Below, piece after piece: positions 55,057 through 63,188 of a DNA stretch of 64,000 bases (the first letter of the stretch is position 1; each line of letters begins with the position of its first letter). This stretch comes from Mediterraneibacter butyricigenes (GTDB lineage Bacteria > Bacillota > Clostridia > Lachnospirales > Lachnospiraceae). The stretch lies in NCBI RefSeq assembly GCF_003574295.1, contig NZ_BHGK01000001.1, positions 2,480,001 to 2,544,000 of the forward strand, read 5' to 3'. The notes below the pieces were generated by a model that did no database searches, was not told the origin of the DNA, and was given only the letters and a program-made list of their open reading frames with translations. Both the position numbers and the translations under genes were made by a program.

Positions 55057-57429
55057 ATGAAGAATCCATTAAGAAAACGATATCTGAGAGATCTGCGTCA
55101 GGAGTTTGGAAAATATCTGGTGATCTTTCTGTTTATTACGTTGACGATCGCCTTTATCTCCGGATTTCTGGTGGCAGACGGAAGTATGCGGATCGCTTAT
55201 GATCAGAGTTTTGAAAAATATAATATAGAAGACGGACATTTTACGGTCACCACAGAAGGCGGCAATTCCATGCTGCAAATGCTGATGAATTCTCTGATCA
55301 ATGATTCTCCGGCGGAAGAGTGGACGAAAAACGGATGGATCAAAGATCTGAAAGATATGGATGTGGCAGTCTATGAAAACAAGTATATGGACGAAGAGAT
55401 GAAGGTGGGAAAAGAGACCCATACCATTCGACTGTTCCCGGTTCGTACCCAGGTCAACCTTTCAGATCTGATGAAAGGAAAAATGCCGGAAAAAAATGAT
55501 GAGATTGTGATCGACCGTCTGTATGCGGAAAACAATGGACTGGAAATCGGAGACATATTGACGATCCAGAATCGGGAGTTCAAGATCACAGGAATGATCG
55601 CGCTTTCCGATTACAGTGCGTTGTTTAAAAATAATACAGATATGATGTTTGATGCCCAGAAATTTACGGTGGCAGAAGTGATGGCAGATGCTTTTGAGTC
55701 GCTGGATCAGACGCACCTGAAAGATTGTTATGCCTGGAAGTATCTGGATAAGTCGCTGACAGAACAGGAACGCAAAGACAAATCAGAGGATGTCAAGGAT
55801 CTGTTGATGGAGAAAGCAACGCTGACAGATTTCGTGGCAAGAGAGGACAATCAGGCTATCAACTTTACCGGAGATGATATGGGTGGGGATGCAGCCATGA
55901 TGACTGCCCTGCTCTACATTATTATGGCAGTGCTTGCATTTATCTTTGCAGTAACGACCAGCAGTACCATCGAAAAAGAATCGACCGTGATCGGTACCTT
56001 AAGAGCTTCCGGTTATACCAAAGGTGAACTGATCCGGCATTATATGACATTGCCGGTGATCGTGACCCTTGTGGCGGCACTGATCGGAAATATTCTGGGA
56101 TACACCGTGCTGAAATATTCGATGGCAGCAATGTATTACGGAAGTTATTCTCTGCCAACCTATCATACCGTGTGGAACGCAGAAGCATTTGTGAAAACCA
56201 CAGTGGTACCATGCCTGATTATGGCTGTGGTAAATCTGCTGATCCTGCGCAGAAAACTGGCATTGTCTCCGCTGAAATTCTTAAGAAGAGATCTGAAAAA
56301 GAAACAGAAAAAGAGACTGGTTCGCCTTCCGAATTTCCCGTTCCTGACCAGGTTCCGGCTTCGGATTATTTTCCAGAATATCCCGATTTATTTTATGCTG
56401 CTTCTGGGAATTATGTTCGCAAATATTCTGCTCTCTTTCGGAATGGCAATGGGACCGCTTCTGTCTCATTATAAAGAAGAGGTAAAAGCCAGCGAAATTG
56501 CAAAATATCAGTACATTTTAAAGGGAGAAGTGGATACGAAGACAGAAGGCGCGGAAAAATACAGTGTAACTTCTCTGGAAACAGGAAAAGATGCTGACAG
56601 CCAGGAAGAAGTGACGGTATATGGAATTTCATCGGATTCGCAATATTTAAAAGATCTGGATCTTCCAAAGTATGAGGGAGAGATTCAGGTGAAAAAGGAT
56701 CAGAAAGAAATTGATGGTGGAGACGCCATTTTCTCAGAAGGACTGTTAAATAAAATGGGACTGAAAGTTGGCGATGACTATGTTCTATACAGTAAATATG
56801 AGAAGAAGAATTACAAATTCCATATTACCGGAAGTTACAACTATCCGGCAGCTATGTCAGTTTTCATATATCGCACACAGTTTAATGATGTGTTTGAAGA
56901 AGATGAGGATAGCTACAACGGATATTTCTGCAATCAGGAACTTTCTGACGTAAAAGACGACTGGATCGCATCCAAGATCACGGAACATGACCTGACGGTT
57001 CTTGCGGATCAGTTGGATGATTCTGTAGGAGCGATCATGCCGATGTTCTCCGCATTTTCCGTTCTGATGTATATGCTGATCATTTATCTGCTGTCCAAGA
57101 TCGTTCTGGAGAAAAATGCAGGAGCCATCTCTATGGTAAAGATTCTGGGATACAGCAATAAGGAGATCGGAAAGCTTTACATTGCGGCGACCGCGATCAT
57201 GACGGTATTGTCCCAGTTGATCAGCCTGCCGATTGCGAAATCGTCCATGTATGTGATCTTCCTGTATATGATGACGGAAATGAAGGGGTGGATTACCTTT
57301 TACATCAGACCGACCATGTATCCGGAGATTTTTGTGATCGGAGTGGTGTCCTTCGCAGTGATCAGTTTCTTTAATTATCGAAAGATTCAGAAGATCCCGA
57401 TGGAAGAAGCGTTGAAGAACGCGGAGTAG
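55057..57429 (+). CDS. FtsX-type ABC transporter permease
   Basis: The 790-residue membrane protein has an N-terminal helix (about 22-42), an extracytoplasmic domain, a first FtsX three-helix domain (about 285-395), a second N-terminal-like helix near 440-465, another extracytoplasmic domain, and a C-terminal FtsX domain with LSKIVLEKNAGAISMVKILGYS. The ATG at 55057 is preceded by AGGTG at the ATPase stop; a GTG at 55048 is an alternative start. The layout fits exporters driven by the adjacent ATPase. Confidence 0.9.
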   Translation: MKNPLRKRYLRDLRQEFGKYLVIFLFITLTIAFISGFLVADGSMRIAYDQSFEKYNIEDGHFTVTTEGGNSMLQMLMNSLINDSPAEEWTKNGWIKDLKDMDVAVYENKYMDEEMKVGKETHTIRLFPVRTQVNLSDLMKGKMPEKNDEIVIDRLYAENNGLEIGDILTIQNREFKITGMIALSDYSALFKNNTDMMFDAQKFTVAEVMADAFESLDQTHLKDCYAWKYLDKSLTEQERKDKSEDVKDLLMEKATLTDFVAREDNQAINFTGDDMGGDAAMMTALLYIIMAVLAFIFAVTTSSTIEKESTVIGTLRASGYTKGELIRHYMTLPVIVTLVAALIGNILGYTVLKYSMAAMYYGSYSLPTYHTVWNAEAFVKTTVVPCLIMAVVNLLILRRKLALSPLKFLRRDLKKKQKKRLVRLPNFPFLTRFRLRIIFQNIPIYFMLLLGIMFANILLSFGMAMGPLLSHYKEEVKASEIAKYQYILKGEVDTKTEGAEKYSVTSLETGKDADSQEEVTVYGISSDSQYLKDLDLPKYEGEIQVKKDQKEIDGGDAIFSEGLLNKMGLKVGDDYVLYSKYEKKNYKFHITGSYNYPAAMSVFIYRTQFNDVFEEDEDSYNGYFCNQELSDVKDDWIASKITEHDLTVLADQLDDSVGAIMPMFSAFSVLMYMLIIYLLSKIVLEKNAGAISMVKILGYSNKEIGKLYIAATAIMTVLSQLISLPIAKSSMYVIFLYMMTEMKGWITFYIRPTMYPEIFVIGVVSFAVISFFNYRKIQKIPMEEALKNAE

Positions 57430-57445
57430 AATAAAAGAATCCTTC

Positions 57446-57479
57446 GAGCGGTACTTACGCCCGCTCTCGGGAAGTACCG
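57446..57479 (+). repeat. Two mutually exclusive hairpins after the permease
   Basis: GAGCGG (57446-57451) can pair with CCGCTC (57461-57466), or CGGTACTT (57449-57456) can pair with AAGTACCG (57472-57479). The stems share CGG, so they compete. It lies between convergent genes with no T run. Confidence 0.45.
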
Positions 57480-57552
57480 GGGCTTCGGATGTTCCCTTAT
57501 GCAATCCTTTTGCGGGATATATAAGAAGCAGGCTTAAGATGTTGTAGCAACA

Positions 57553-57595
57553 AAAAATCACCGGATATGCTTCCATGCATATTCCGGTGATTTTA
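57553..57595. terminator. Bidirectional terminator between the permease and dtxR-like genes
   Basis: AAAATCACCGGATATGC pairs with GCATATTCCGGTGATTTT (one bulge), so both strands have an A/T flank. Transcripts converge here. Confidence 0.85.
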
Positions 57596-57613
57596 AATTG
57601 TCCGGTTTGAAAT

Positions 57614-57985
57614 TCAATCCTGGTGAGCCAGGATATATTTCTTGACGGCTTCGAAACTTTCGGCACTGATTACATGTTCGATGCCACAGGCATCTTCTAC
57701 AGCAGTTTCCGGATCAACCCCCAGTCTTTCGAGCCAGGAGGAAATCAGTTCGTGACGTTCCAGAATCTTTTCTGCGATTGCCAGACCGCTGTCGGTCAGG
57801 GTAATGTGACCATCCGGTCCCATCTCGATCTCTCCACTTTCCCGAAGTTTTTTCATGGCTACGCTTACGCTGGATTTTTTGAAGCCAAGTTCATTTACGA
57901 CATCAATGGAGCGAACCTCCAGTTGTTCTTTGCTCAGCATCAGGATCGCTTCCAGATAATTCTCTGCGGATTCGTTTTTGTGCAT
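57614..57985 (-). CDS. DtxR/MntR-family iron- or manganese-dependent regulator
   Basis: The 123-residue metalloregulator has a winged helix (NYLEAILMLSKEQLEVRSID and KKSSVSVAMKKLRESG) and a dimerisation domain with metal-ligand candidates in HELISSWLERLGV, EDACGIEHVIS and ESFEAVKKY. It lacks an SH3-like C-terminal domain, as in the short MntR type. It should repress metal uptake or activate efflux genes when Mn or Fe is bound. It has its own promoter and is divergent from the DUF6110/P-type ATPase operon, a likely target. Confidence 0.92.
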   Translation of the reverse strand: MHKNESAENYLEAILMLSKEQLEVRSIDVVNELGFKKSSVSVAMKKLRESGEIEMGPDGHITLTDSGLAIAEKILERHELISSWLERLGVDPETAVEDACGIEHVISAESFEAVKKYILAHQD

Positions 57986-58016
57986 ACGTTCACCTACTTT
58001 GGTATATTTTTACACA

Positions 58017-58045
58017 ATTGTATCATAGACGGTTAGTAAGTGCAA
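58017..58045 (-). promoter_or_regulatory. Leftward promoter of the DtxR-family regulator
   Basis: On the minus strand TTGCAC (58045-58040) and TACAAT (58022-58017) are 17 bases apart. Confidence 0.75.
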
Positions 58046-58061
58046 ACAGAAAGCGTCTTCC

Positions 58062-58163
58062 TGAGAAAATGTGATTGATTCTCAAAATCATGAGCATATA
58101 TTATATAGGAATGCATATGAGAAAGCAAGGAAAATAGGTAAGAAAAATGAGAAAAATTTCTCA
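58062..58163. promoter_or_regulatory. Cluster of TGAGAA half-sites (candidate metalloregulator operators)
   Basis: TGAGAA and its complement recur: TGAGAA at 58062 with TTCTCA at 58079 (6-11-6 inverted repeat), TGATTCTCAAAATCA at 58076-58090, TGAGAA at 58118, and the palindrome TGAGAAA-AA-TTTCTCA at 58148-58163. The same half-site is found in the Fur-like box at 54082. The last palindrome ends 15 bases before the -35 box of the ATPase operon. Confidence 0.5.
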
Positions 58164-58178
58164 ATAAGCGTGTTAGAT

Positions 58179-58208
58179 TTGACTAGCTACAGGGGATGTT
58201 GTTATTAT
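58179..58208 (+). promoter_or_regulatory. Promoter of the DUF6110/P-type ATPase operon
   Basis: TTGACT (58179-58184) and TATTAT (58203-58208) are 18 bases apart. Confidence 0.7.
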
Positions 58209-58274
58209 GGTGCTGTCCAAAAGAGATGCGGACATGAAAATGATAAAACCCAAACATAAAAGGAGGAACATACT

Positions 58275-58586
58275 ATGAGTAAATTTGATGTTAAAAAAGC
58301 AGGACTTTTCGCAGGTGGAGTATTATTCGGAACAGCAGGAATCAAAGCACTTTCCAGTAAAGATGCAAAGAAACTGTATACCAACTGTACAGCAGCCGTT
58401 TTAAGAGCAAAAGAGTGTGTGATGAAGACTGCATCTACCGTACAGGAAAATGCAGAGGACATTCTGGCAGAAGCAAAGCAGATCAATGAAGACAGAGATG
58501 CGCAGGAAGCAGCAACTGTAGAAGAGGCAGAAACAGCAGAAGAGACAGTAGAAGAAGCAGAAGAGGCGGAGACAAGTGAAATTTAA
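58275..58586 (+). CDS. DUF6110 family protein
   Basis: The 103-residue protein starts KFDVKKAGLFAGGVLFGTAG, a short hydrophobic segment that may insert in or lie on the membrane. A helical region follows (KDAKKLYTNCTAAVLRAKEC), and then a strongly acidic tail rich in Glu and Ala (about 75-103) that could bind cations. DUF6110 proteins typically stand next to P1B-type ATPases in Clostridia, as here, where the genes overlap by 11 bases. The ribosome-binding site is AAAAGGAGGAAC. It may be a metal chaperone or accessory subunit (inference). Confidence 0.82.
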   Translation: MSKFDVKKAGLFAGGVLFGTAGIKALSSKDAKKLYTNCTAAVLRAKECVMKTASTVQENAEDILAEAKQINEDRDAQEAATVEEAETAEETVEEAEEAETSEI

Positions 58587-60651
58587 GATCAAACATGAGA
58601 TAACCGGAAGAATCCGAATCCATATGGATCAGAAAAAGATGACATATCAGCAGGCCGATACGTTGCTTTATTATCTGAACGACCTGCCGGGTGTTCAGGA
58701 AGCAAAGGTATATGAACGGACAGCAGATGCCATGATCGTCTATACCGGGGATCGTGCAGATCTGATAAAAAGTCTGAAAGTCTTTACCTATGACAGCGTG
58801 GAGGTGCCGGATGCGGTTCTGGTAAACTCGGGAAGAGAGCTGAATGCGGTTTATCAGGAAAAACTGATGATGAAAGTCCTGATGCGTGCAGGAAGCAAGC
58901 TGTTTATCCCGGCACCGGTTCGTGCGGTGATTACCAGTGTGAAATCCATCAAATATCTTTACGCAGGAGCCAGAAGTCTTGCGAAAGGCAAGTTGGAAGT
59001 CTCAGTACTGGATGCAACAGCAATCGGAGTCTCTGTACTTCGAAAGAACTATGATACCGCGGGATCCGTCATGTTCCTGCTTGGAATCGGTGAGATTCTG
59101 GAGGAATGGACGCATAAGAAATCCGTGGGAGATCTGGCCCGCAGCATGTCTTTGAATATTACAAAGGTATGGCTGAAGAATGAGGATCAGGAAGTGCTGG
59201 TAGATGCAACACAGATCCAGCCGGGTGACCGGGTTGTGGTACATATGGGAAATGTCATCCCGTTTGACGGAATTGTAGAGACGGGAGAAGGAATGGTGAA
59301 CCAGGCCTCCATGACAGGAGAGGCACAGCCGGTACGCAAGGCAGATGGCGGTTATGTATATGCCGGAACGGTACTGGAAGAAGGCGAGCTTGAGATCCGT
59401 GTCAAAGAGACCGGAAGTTCCACAAGATTTGAGAAGATCGTGACCATGATCGAAGAGTCCGAGAAGCTGAAATCTTCTGTAGAAAGCAAGGCGGAACGTC
59501 TGGCAGACCGATTGGTTCCTTATACACTGGCAGGTACGGCTCTGACTTACCTGATTACCAGAAATGCAACAAAAGCCATAGCGGTTCTGATGGTAGACTT
59601 TTCCTGTGCACTGAAGATGGCGATGCCGATTTCGGTACTTTCTGCAATCCGTGAGGCGCAGACCCATCACATTACCGTAAAGGGTGGAAAATACCTGGAA
59701 GCAGTTGCTGAGGCAGATACCATTGTATTCGATAAGACCGGTACTCTGACAGAAGCAAGACCGACCGTAAAAGCAATCGTACCGTTTATCGATGAGAGCA
59801 AGGAAAATCTTCTGAGACTGGCAGCATGCCTGGAAGAACATTTTCCACATTCCATGGCGAAAGCCGTGGTTCGCGCTGCAAAAGAGCATGGACTGGATCA
59901 TGAGGAAATGCATTCCAAGGTAGAATATATTGTGGCACATGGAATTTCTTCCTCTGTGGAGGGAAAGAAAGTCATTATCGGAAGTTCGCATTTTGTCTTT
60001 GATGATGAAGGATGCCAGGTTGAGGAAGGATATAAAGAAGCATTTGAGGCTCTGCCCCAGGAGTATTCTCATCTGTATCTGGCGATTGAAGGCAGGCTGG
60101 CAGCCGTGATCTGTGTGGAAGATCCGCTCAGACCGGAAGCAAAAGATATGGTAAATGCGCTGAAAGCCTCAGGTATCAAAAATGTCGTGATGATGACCGG
60201 TGACAGTGAGCGTACGGCGGCAGCTATCGCAAAGCGTGTAGGAGTCGATACCTATTTTGCAGAAGTTCTGCCGGAAGATAAGGCAGCTTTTGTAGAGGCG
60301 GAGAAGGCTGCGGGTCGGAAAGTCATCATGGTTGGAGACGGAATCAATGATTCCCCGGCACTTTCCGCAGCAAATGTAGGGATCGCTATCAGTGACGGCG
60401 CAGAGATCGCTCGTGAGATCGCAGACATTACGATCGGTGCGGAAGATCTGACCCAGCTTGTGATCCTGAAGCTTTTGAGCAATCATCTGATCAAGAGGAT
60501 CCATTGCAATTATCGGAAAATCGTAGGAATCAATACAGGACTGATTCTGTTAGGTGTTTTTGGGATGATCCCGCCGACAACCTCAGCATTACTGCACAAT
60601 GTATCCACATTGGCAATCAGTCTGGACAGTATGAAAAACCTCTTGGATTAG
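58576..60651 (+). CDS. P1B-type metal ATPase with a SCA membrane motif
   Basis: The 691-residue pump has an N-terminal HMA-like domain without CxxC, a short first membrane region, the phosphatase TGE loop (ASMTGEAQPV), the transport motif SCA at 343-345 (FSCALKMAMP), the phosphorylation site DKTGT (D386), and GDGINDSPALS near the C-terminus. The SCA motif replaces the CPC or SPC of copper, zinc or cobalt pumps and is reminiscent of the Mn-associated CtpC type, so Mn or Fe export is possible but not proved. The GTG start overlaps the DUF6110 gene. A terminator follows. Confidence 0.9.
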   Translation: MKFKIKHEITGRIRIHMDQKKMTYQQADTLLYYLNDLPGVQEAKVYERTADAMIVYTGDRADLIKSLKVFTYDSVEVPDAVLVNSGRELNAVYQEKLMMKVLMRAGSKLFIPAPVRAVITSVKSIKYLYAGARSLAKGKLEVSVLDATAIGVSVLRKNYDTAGSVMFLLGIGEILEEWTHKKSVGDLARSMSLNITKVWLKNEDQEVLVDATQIQPGDRVVVHMGNVIPFDGIVETGEGMVNQASMTGEAQPVRKADGGYVYAGTVLEEGELEIRVKETGSSTRFEKIVTMIEESEKLKSSVESKAERLADRLVPYTLAGTALTYLITRNATKAIAVLMVDFSCALKMAMPISVLSAIREAQTHHITVKGGKYLEAVAEADTIVFDKTGTLTEARPTVKAIVPFIDESKENLLRLAACLEEHFPHSMAKAVVRAAKEHGLDHEEMHSKVEYIVAHGISSSVEGKKVIIGSSHFVFDDEGCQVEEGYKEAFEALPQEYSHLYLAIEGRLAAVICVEDPLRPEAKDMVNALKASGIKNVVMMTGDSERTAAAIAKRVGVDTYFAEVLPEDKAAFVEAEKAAGRKVIMVGDGINDSPALSAANVGIAISDGAEIAREIADITIGAEDLTQLVILKLLSNHLIKRIHCNYRKIVGINTGLILLGVFGMIPPTTSALLHNVSTLAISLDSMKNLLD

Positions 60652-60665
60652 GGAAAAAAATCAGA

Positions 60666-60716
60666 AAACCGACAGCTTCTTTGCAGAGAAAATCTTGCAA
60701 AGAGGCTGTCTTTTTG
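60666..60716 (+). terminator. Terminator of the P-type ATPase operon
   Basis: GACAGCTTCTTTGCA pairs with TGCAAAGAGGCTGTC (two mismatches) around GAGAAAATCT, followed by TTTTTG. Confidence 0.9.
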
Positions 60717-60804
60717 TTATATTTTTGAAGGTGAGATTCTGATATTGTAAAAGGAAGAAGATACGGATGATGGGGTTATCAGAAGAGGATATAGAGGGAA
60801 GAAA

Positions 60805-61509
60805 ATGGAAGTGAAACCGATCGCATATATTCATAATGATTTTGTAAGTAAATTCGGGATTCCCCGGCAGAGTCTGCTTGTGGGTGTTACTTCCAGGATT
60901 GTATTTGAAGAGGAATATCGATTCCCGGAGGCGGTGAGAGGACTGGAAGGATACAGTCATCTTTGGATCCTCTGGGAATTTTCGGAAAATAAAAAATGCA
61001 CCTGGCATCCGACGGTTCGTCCGCCAAGACTGGGCGGAAATGAAAGAATGGGTGTGTTTGCCACAAGGTCACCGTTTCGCCCGAATTCCATCGGGCTTTC
61101 CTGCGTGGAGATTCTTTCGGTAACTGTGGATTCGGAAGTGGGACCGGTGATCACTGTGAAAGGTGCGGATCTGATGAACGGAACTCCGATACTGGATCTG
61201 AAACCGTATTTGCCTTATGCAGATACCCATCCGGAAGCGACCGGAGGATTTGCAGAACAGGATGCAGTGAAGAACAGAAGACTTCGCGTAGAAATCTCAG
61301 AAGCATGTTCAAAGGAGATTCAGGAGAAATTTGGACAGAGTACAGAGAAACTGGAAACTTTGAAAGAAATTCTTGCGCAGGATCCTCGTCCCGCATATCA
61401 GGATGATCCGGATCGAGTCTATGGGATGAAATATGGAGAACTGGAAGTGAAATTTCAGGTGAAGGATGGGATTCTCCGGGTTATCTCGATGGAAGATAGA
61501 AGATTCTAG
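60805..61509 (+). CDS. trmO: tRNA (N6-threonylcarbamoyladenosine37-N6)-methyltransferase TrmO
   Basis: TrmO methylates t6A37 of certain tRNAs with SAM. The 234-residue protein has the family N-terminus PIAYIHNDFVSKFGIPRQ, the EGYSHLWILWEF segment and the SAM-binding HPTVRPPRLGGNERMGVFATRSPFRPN (shown here only by its ends HPTVRPP and TRSPFRPN), typical of the UPF0066/TsaA fold. A C-terminal domain follows from about residue 150. The ribosome-binding site is AGAGGGAAGAA. It is transcribed in the same direction as the AMMECR1 fusion downstream. Confidence 0.93.
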   Translation: MEVKPIAYIHNDFVSKFGIPRQSLLVGVTSRIVFEEEYRFPEAVRGLEGYSHLWILWEFSENKKCTWHPTVRPPRLGGNERMGVFATRSPFRPNSIGLSCVEILSVTVDSEVGPVITVKGADLMNGTPILDLKPYLPYADTHPEATGGFAEQDAVKNRRLRVEISEACSKEIQEKFGQSTEKLETLKEILAQDPRPAYQDDPDRVYGMKYGELEVKFQVKDGILRVISMEDRRF

Positions 61510-61592
61510 GAATATGTCACAGAGTATAAGAACATTATAAAAATGGATAAAACAGCAGAAATATAGCAGAAAAATAACAGGAGTTGATAGAT

Positions 61593-62903
61593 ATGGGAAT
61601 TGTGGGAGCTTATATGGTTCCGCATCCAAAGGAATTGATTCCGGACATCGGAAGAGGAAAGGAATGGAAATATCCGAGAACAATCGAGGCTTATCGCAGA
61701 ATTGCACAGGAGATCCGGGAGATTGAACCGGAGACGATTCTGGTAATCTCACCTCATGCGGCATTGTTTCAGGATTATTTTCACATTTTTCCGGAACAGA
61801 GTGTCCATGGAGATTTTCAGGGAGAGGGAGCCGGACAGATTCGGTTTGACCTGTCAAATGATACAGAACTGGTGAATGAGATCGAACGCCTGGCAGAAGG
61901 AAAAGGTTTTCCGGCAGGTACGAAAGGACAGGCGGATGAATTTTTGGATGTGGGAACCATGGTACCACTGTATTTTATTCAACAGGTGTATTCGAAATTT
62001 AAACTGGTTCGCATCGGAATTTCAGATCTTTCCGATGCCAATCATCAGTTTTTTGGAAGAATGATTGCAAGGGCTACGGAAAATACGGATCGAAGAGTTG
62101 TTGTACTGGCAAGCGGAGATCTGTCGCATCGACTGCTGCCGGACAGTCCTTACGGATATATGCCGGAAGGAAAAGTCTATGATGAGGCATTGATGAAAGT
62201 GATGGGAGAAGGGGATTTCTTCTATATGAAAGATCTTCCGCCTGCACTTCGAAATGCTGCCGGGGAATGCGGACACCGGGCATTTCTGATTCTGTCGGGG
62301 ATTTTACAGGAAACAGACTATCAGGCAGAAGCAGTTTCTTATGAAAGCCCTTATGGAATCGGACATGGAGTCTGTGCCTATTATATCCGGGAAAAGGATG
62401 ATCCTTATGTGAAGATTGCGAAGAAGGCGTTGCAGACTTATGTCAGAACGAAGGAGCAGGAGATTCCGCTGTATCATCTTCCGCGGGAGATGGAAGGAAA
62501 AAAGGGCGGCGTTTATGTCTCTTTATATGTAAACGGAATTCTGAGAGGCTCTATGGGGACGGTGGAAGCAACACAGGATTCTCTGGCGCAGGAAATTGTA
62601 AAAAATACGATCAGTGCCGGAGCGTTTGACCCGAGACATCAGCCGATCACGGAAGAAGAACTGGAGAGCGTGGAGTACAGTGTGGAAGTGGTTTCAGAGC
62701 CGGAAATTGTTACCAGTGCCAGAGAACTGGATGCAAAGCGTTATGGAGTGATCGTCACCAATGGGTGGGATCGCGGAATCGTATTGCCGGGAAGAGGAAA
62801 TGTGCGCGGCCAGGTGGAAAAAGCCATGGTTCAGGCGGGAATTTCCGAGAAGGAGCCGGTGCAGATCAAACGGTTTGAGCTGGAAGAACACCGGGGAAGC
62901 TGA
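61593..62903 (+). CDS. MEMO/AMMECR1 fusion protein (AmmeMemoRadiSam system)
   Basis: The 436-residue protein joins an N-terminal MEMO/class III dioxygenase-like domain (about 1-265; His/Asp sites in MVPHPKELIP, ISPHAALFQDYF, SGDLSHRL and AAGECGHRA) to a C-terminal AMMECR1 domain (about 275-436; GVYVSLYVNGILRGSMG, VTNGWDRGIVLPG). The two domains and a radical SAM protein define the AmmeMemoRadiSam system; the radical SAM partner is not present in this window. The function is unknown. The ATG at 61593 is preferred to the TTG at 61584 because AACAGGAGTT gives proper spacing. Confidence 0.9.
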   Translation: MGIVGAYMVPHPKELIPDIGRGKEWKYPRTIEAYRRIAQEIREIEPETILVISPHAALFQDYFHIFPEQSVHGDFQGEGAGQIRFDLSNDTELVNEIERLAEGKGFPAGTKGQADEFLDVGTMVPLYFIQQVYSKFKLVRIGISDLSDANHQFFGRMIARATENTDRRVVVLASGDLSHRLLPDSPYGYMPEGKVYDEALMKVMGEGDFFYMKDLPPALRNAAGECGHRAFLILSGILQETDYQAEAVSYESPYGIGHGVCAYYIREKDDPYVKIAKKALQTYVRTKEQEIPLYHLPREMEGKKGGVYVSLYVNGILRGSMGTVEATQDSLAQEIVKNTISAGAFDPRHQPITEEELESVEYSVEVVSEPEIVTSARELDAKRYGVIVTNGWDRGIVLPGRGNVRGQVEKAMVQAGISEKEPVQIKRFELEEHRGS

Positions 62904-63103
62904 TTCGGATAGAATATCCGGAGATTTATAAATTCCGTGAAATCTTCGAAAAAGTGAAAAATAGTCTTTAAGAAAAATATATGAAACGATAGAAGAAGGC
63001 TTTGAAAAAGAGAAAAAATGGAAGAAATTATGAAAAAAGCCGTAAGAAATGAATAGGAAGTAATAAAAATGCGTGAGAAATACATGAGAGTGCATGATTT
63101 GCA

Positions 63104-63132
63104 TTGTGTAACCGCGTAGATTGCGGTAAAAT
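63104..63132 (+). promoter_or_regulatory. Weak promoter of the nucleotidyltransferase gene
   Basis: TTGTGT (63104-63109) and TAAAAT (63127-63132) are 17 bases apart. Confidence 0.6.
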
Positions 63133-63188
63133 AGAAACGTTAAGTTGAAGAAATACGAAATGGAAAATGTACAAGTAGGAGGAAGATT

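Noticed and set aside
59002-60072. 356-codon minus-strand frame opposite the P-type ATPase
   Set aside because: Antisense shadow of a clear P1B-ATPase gene; low-complexity Cys/His/Ser composition.
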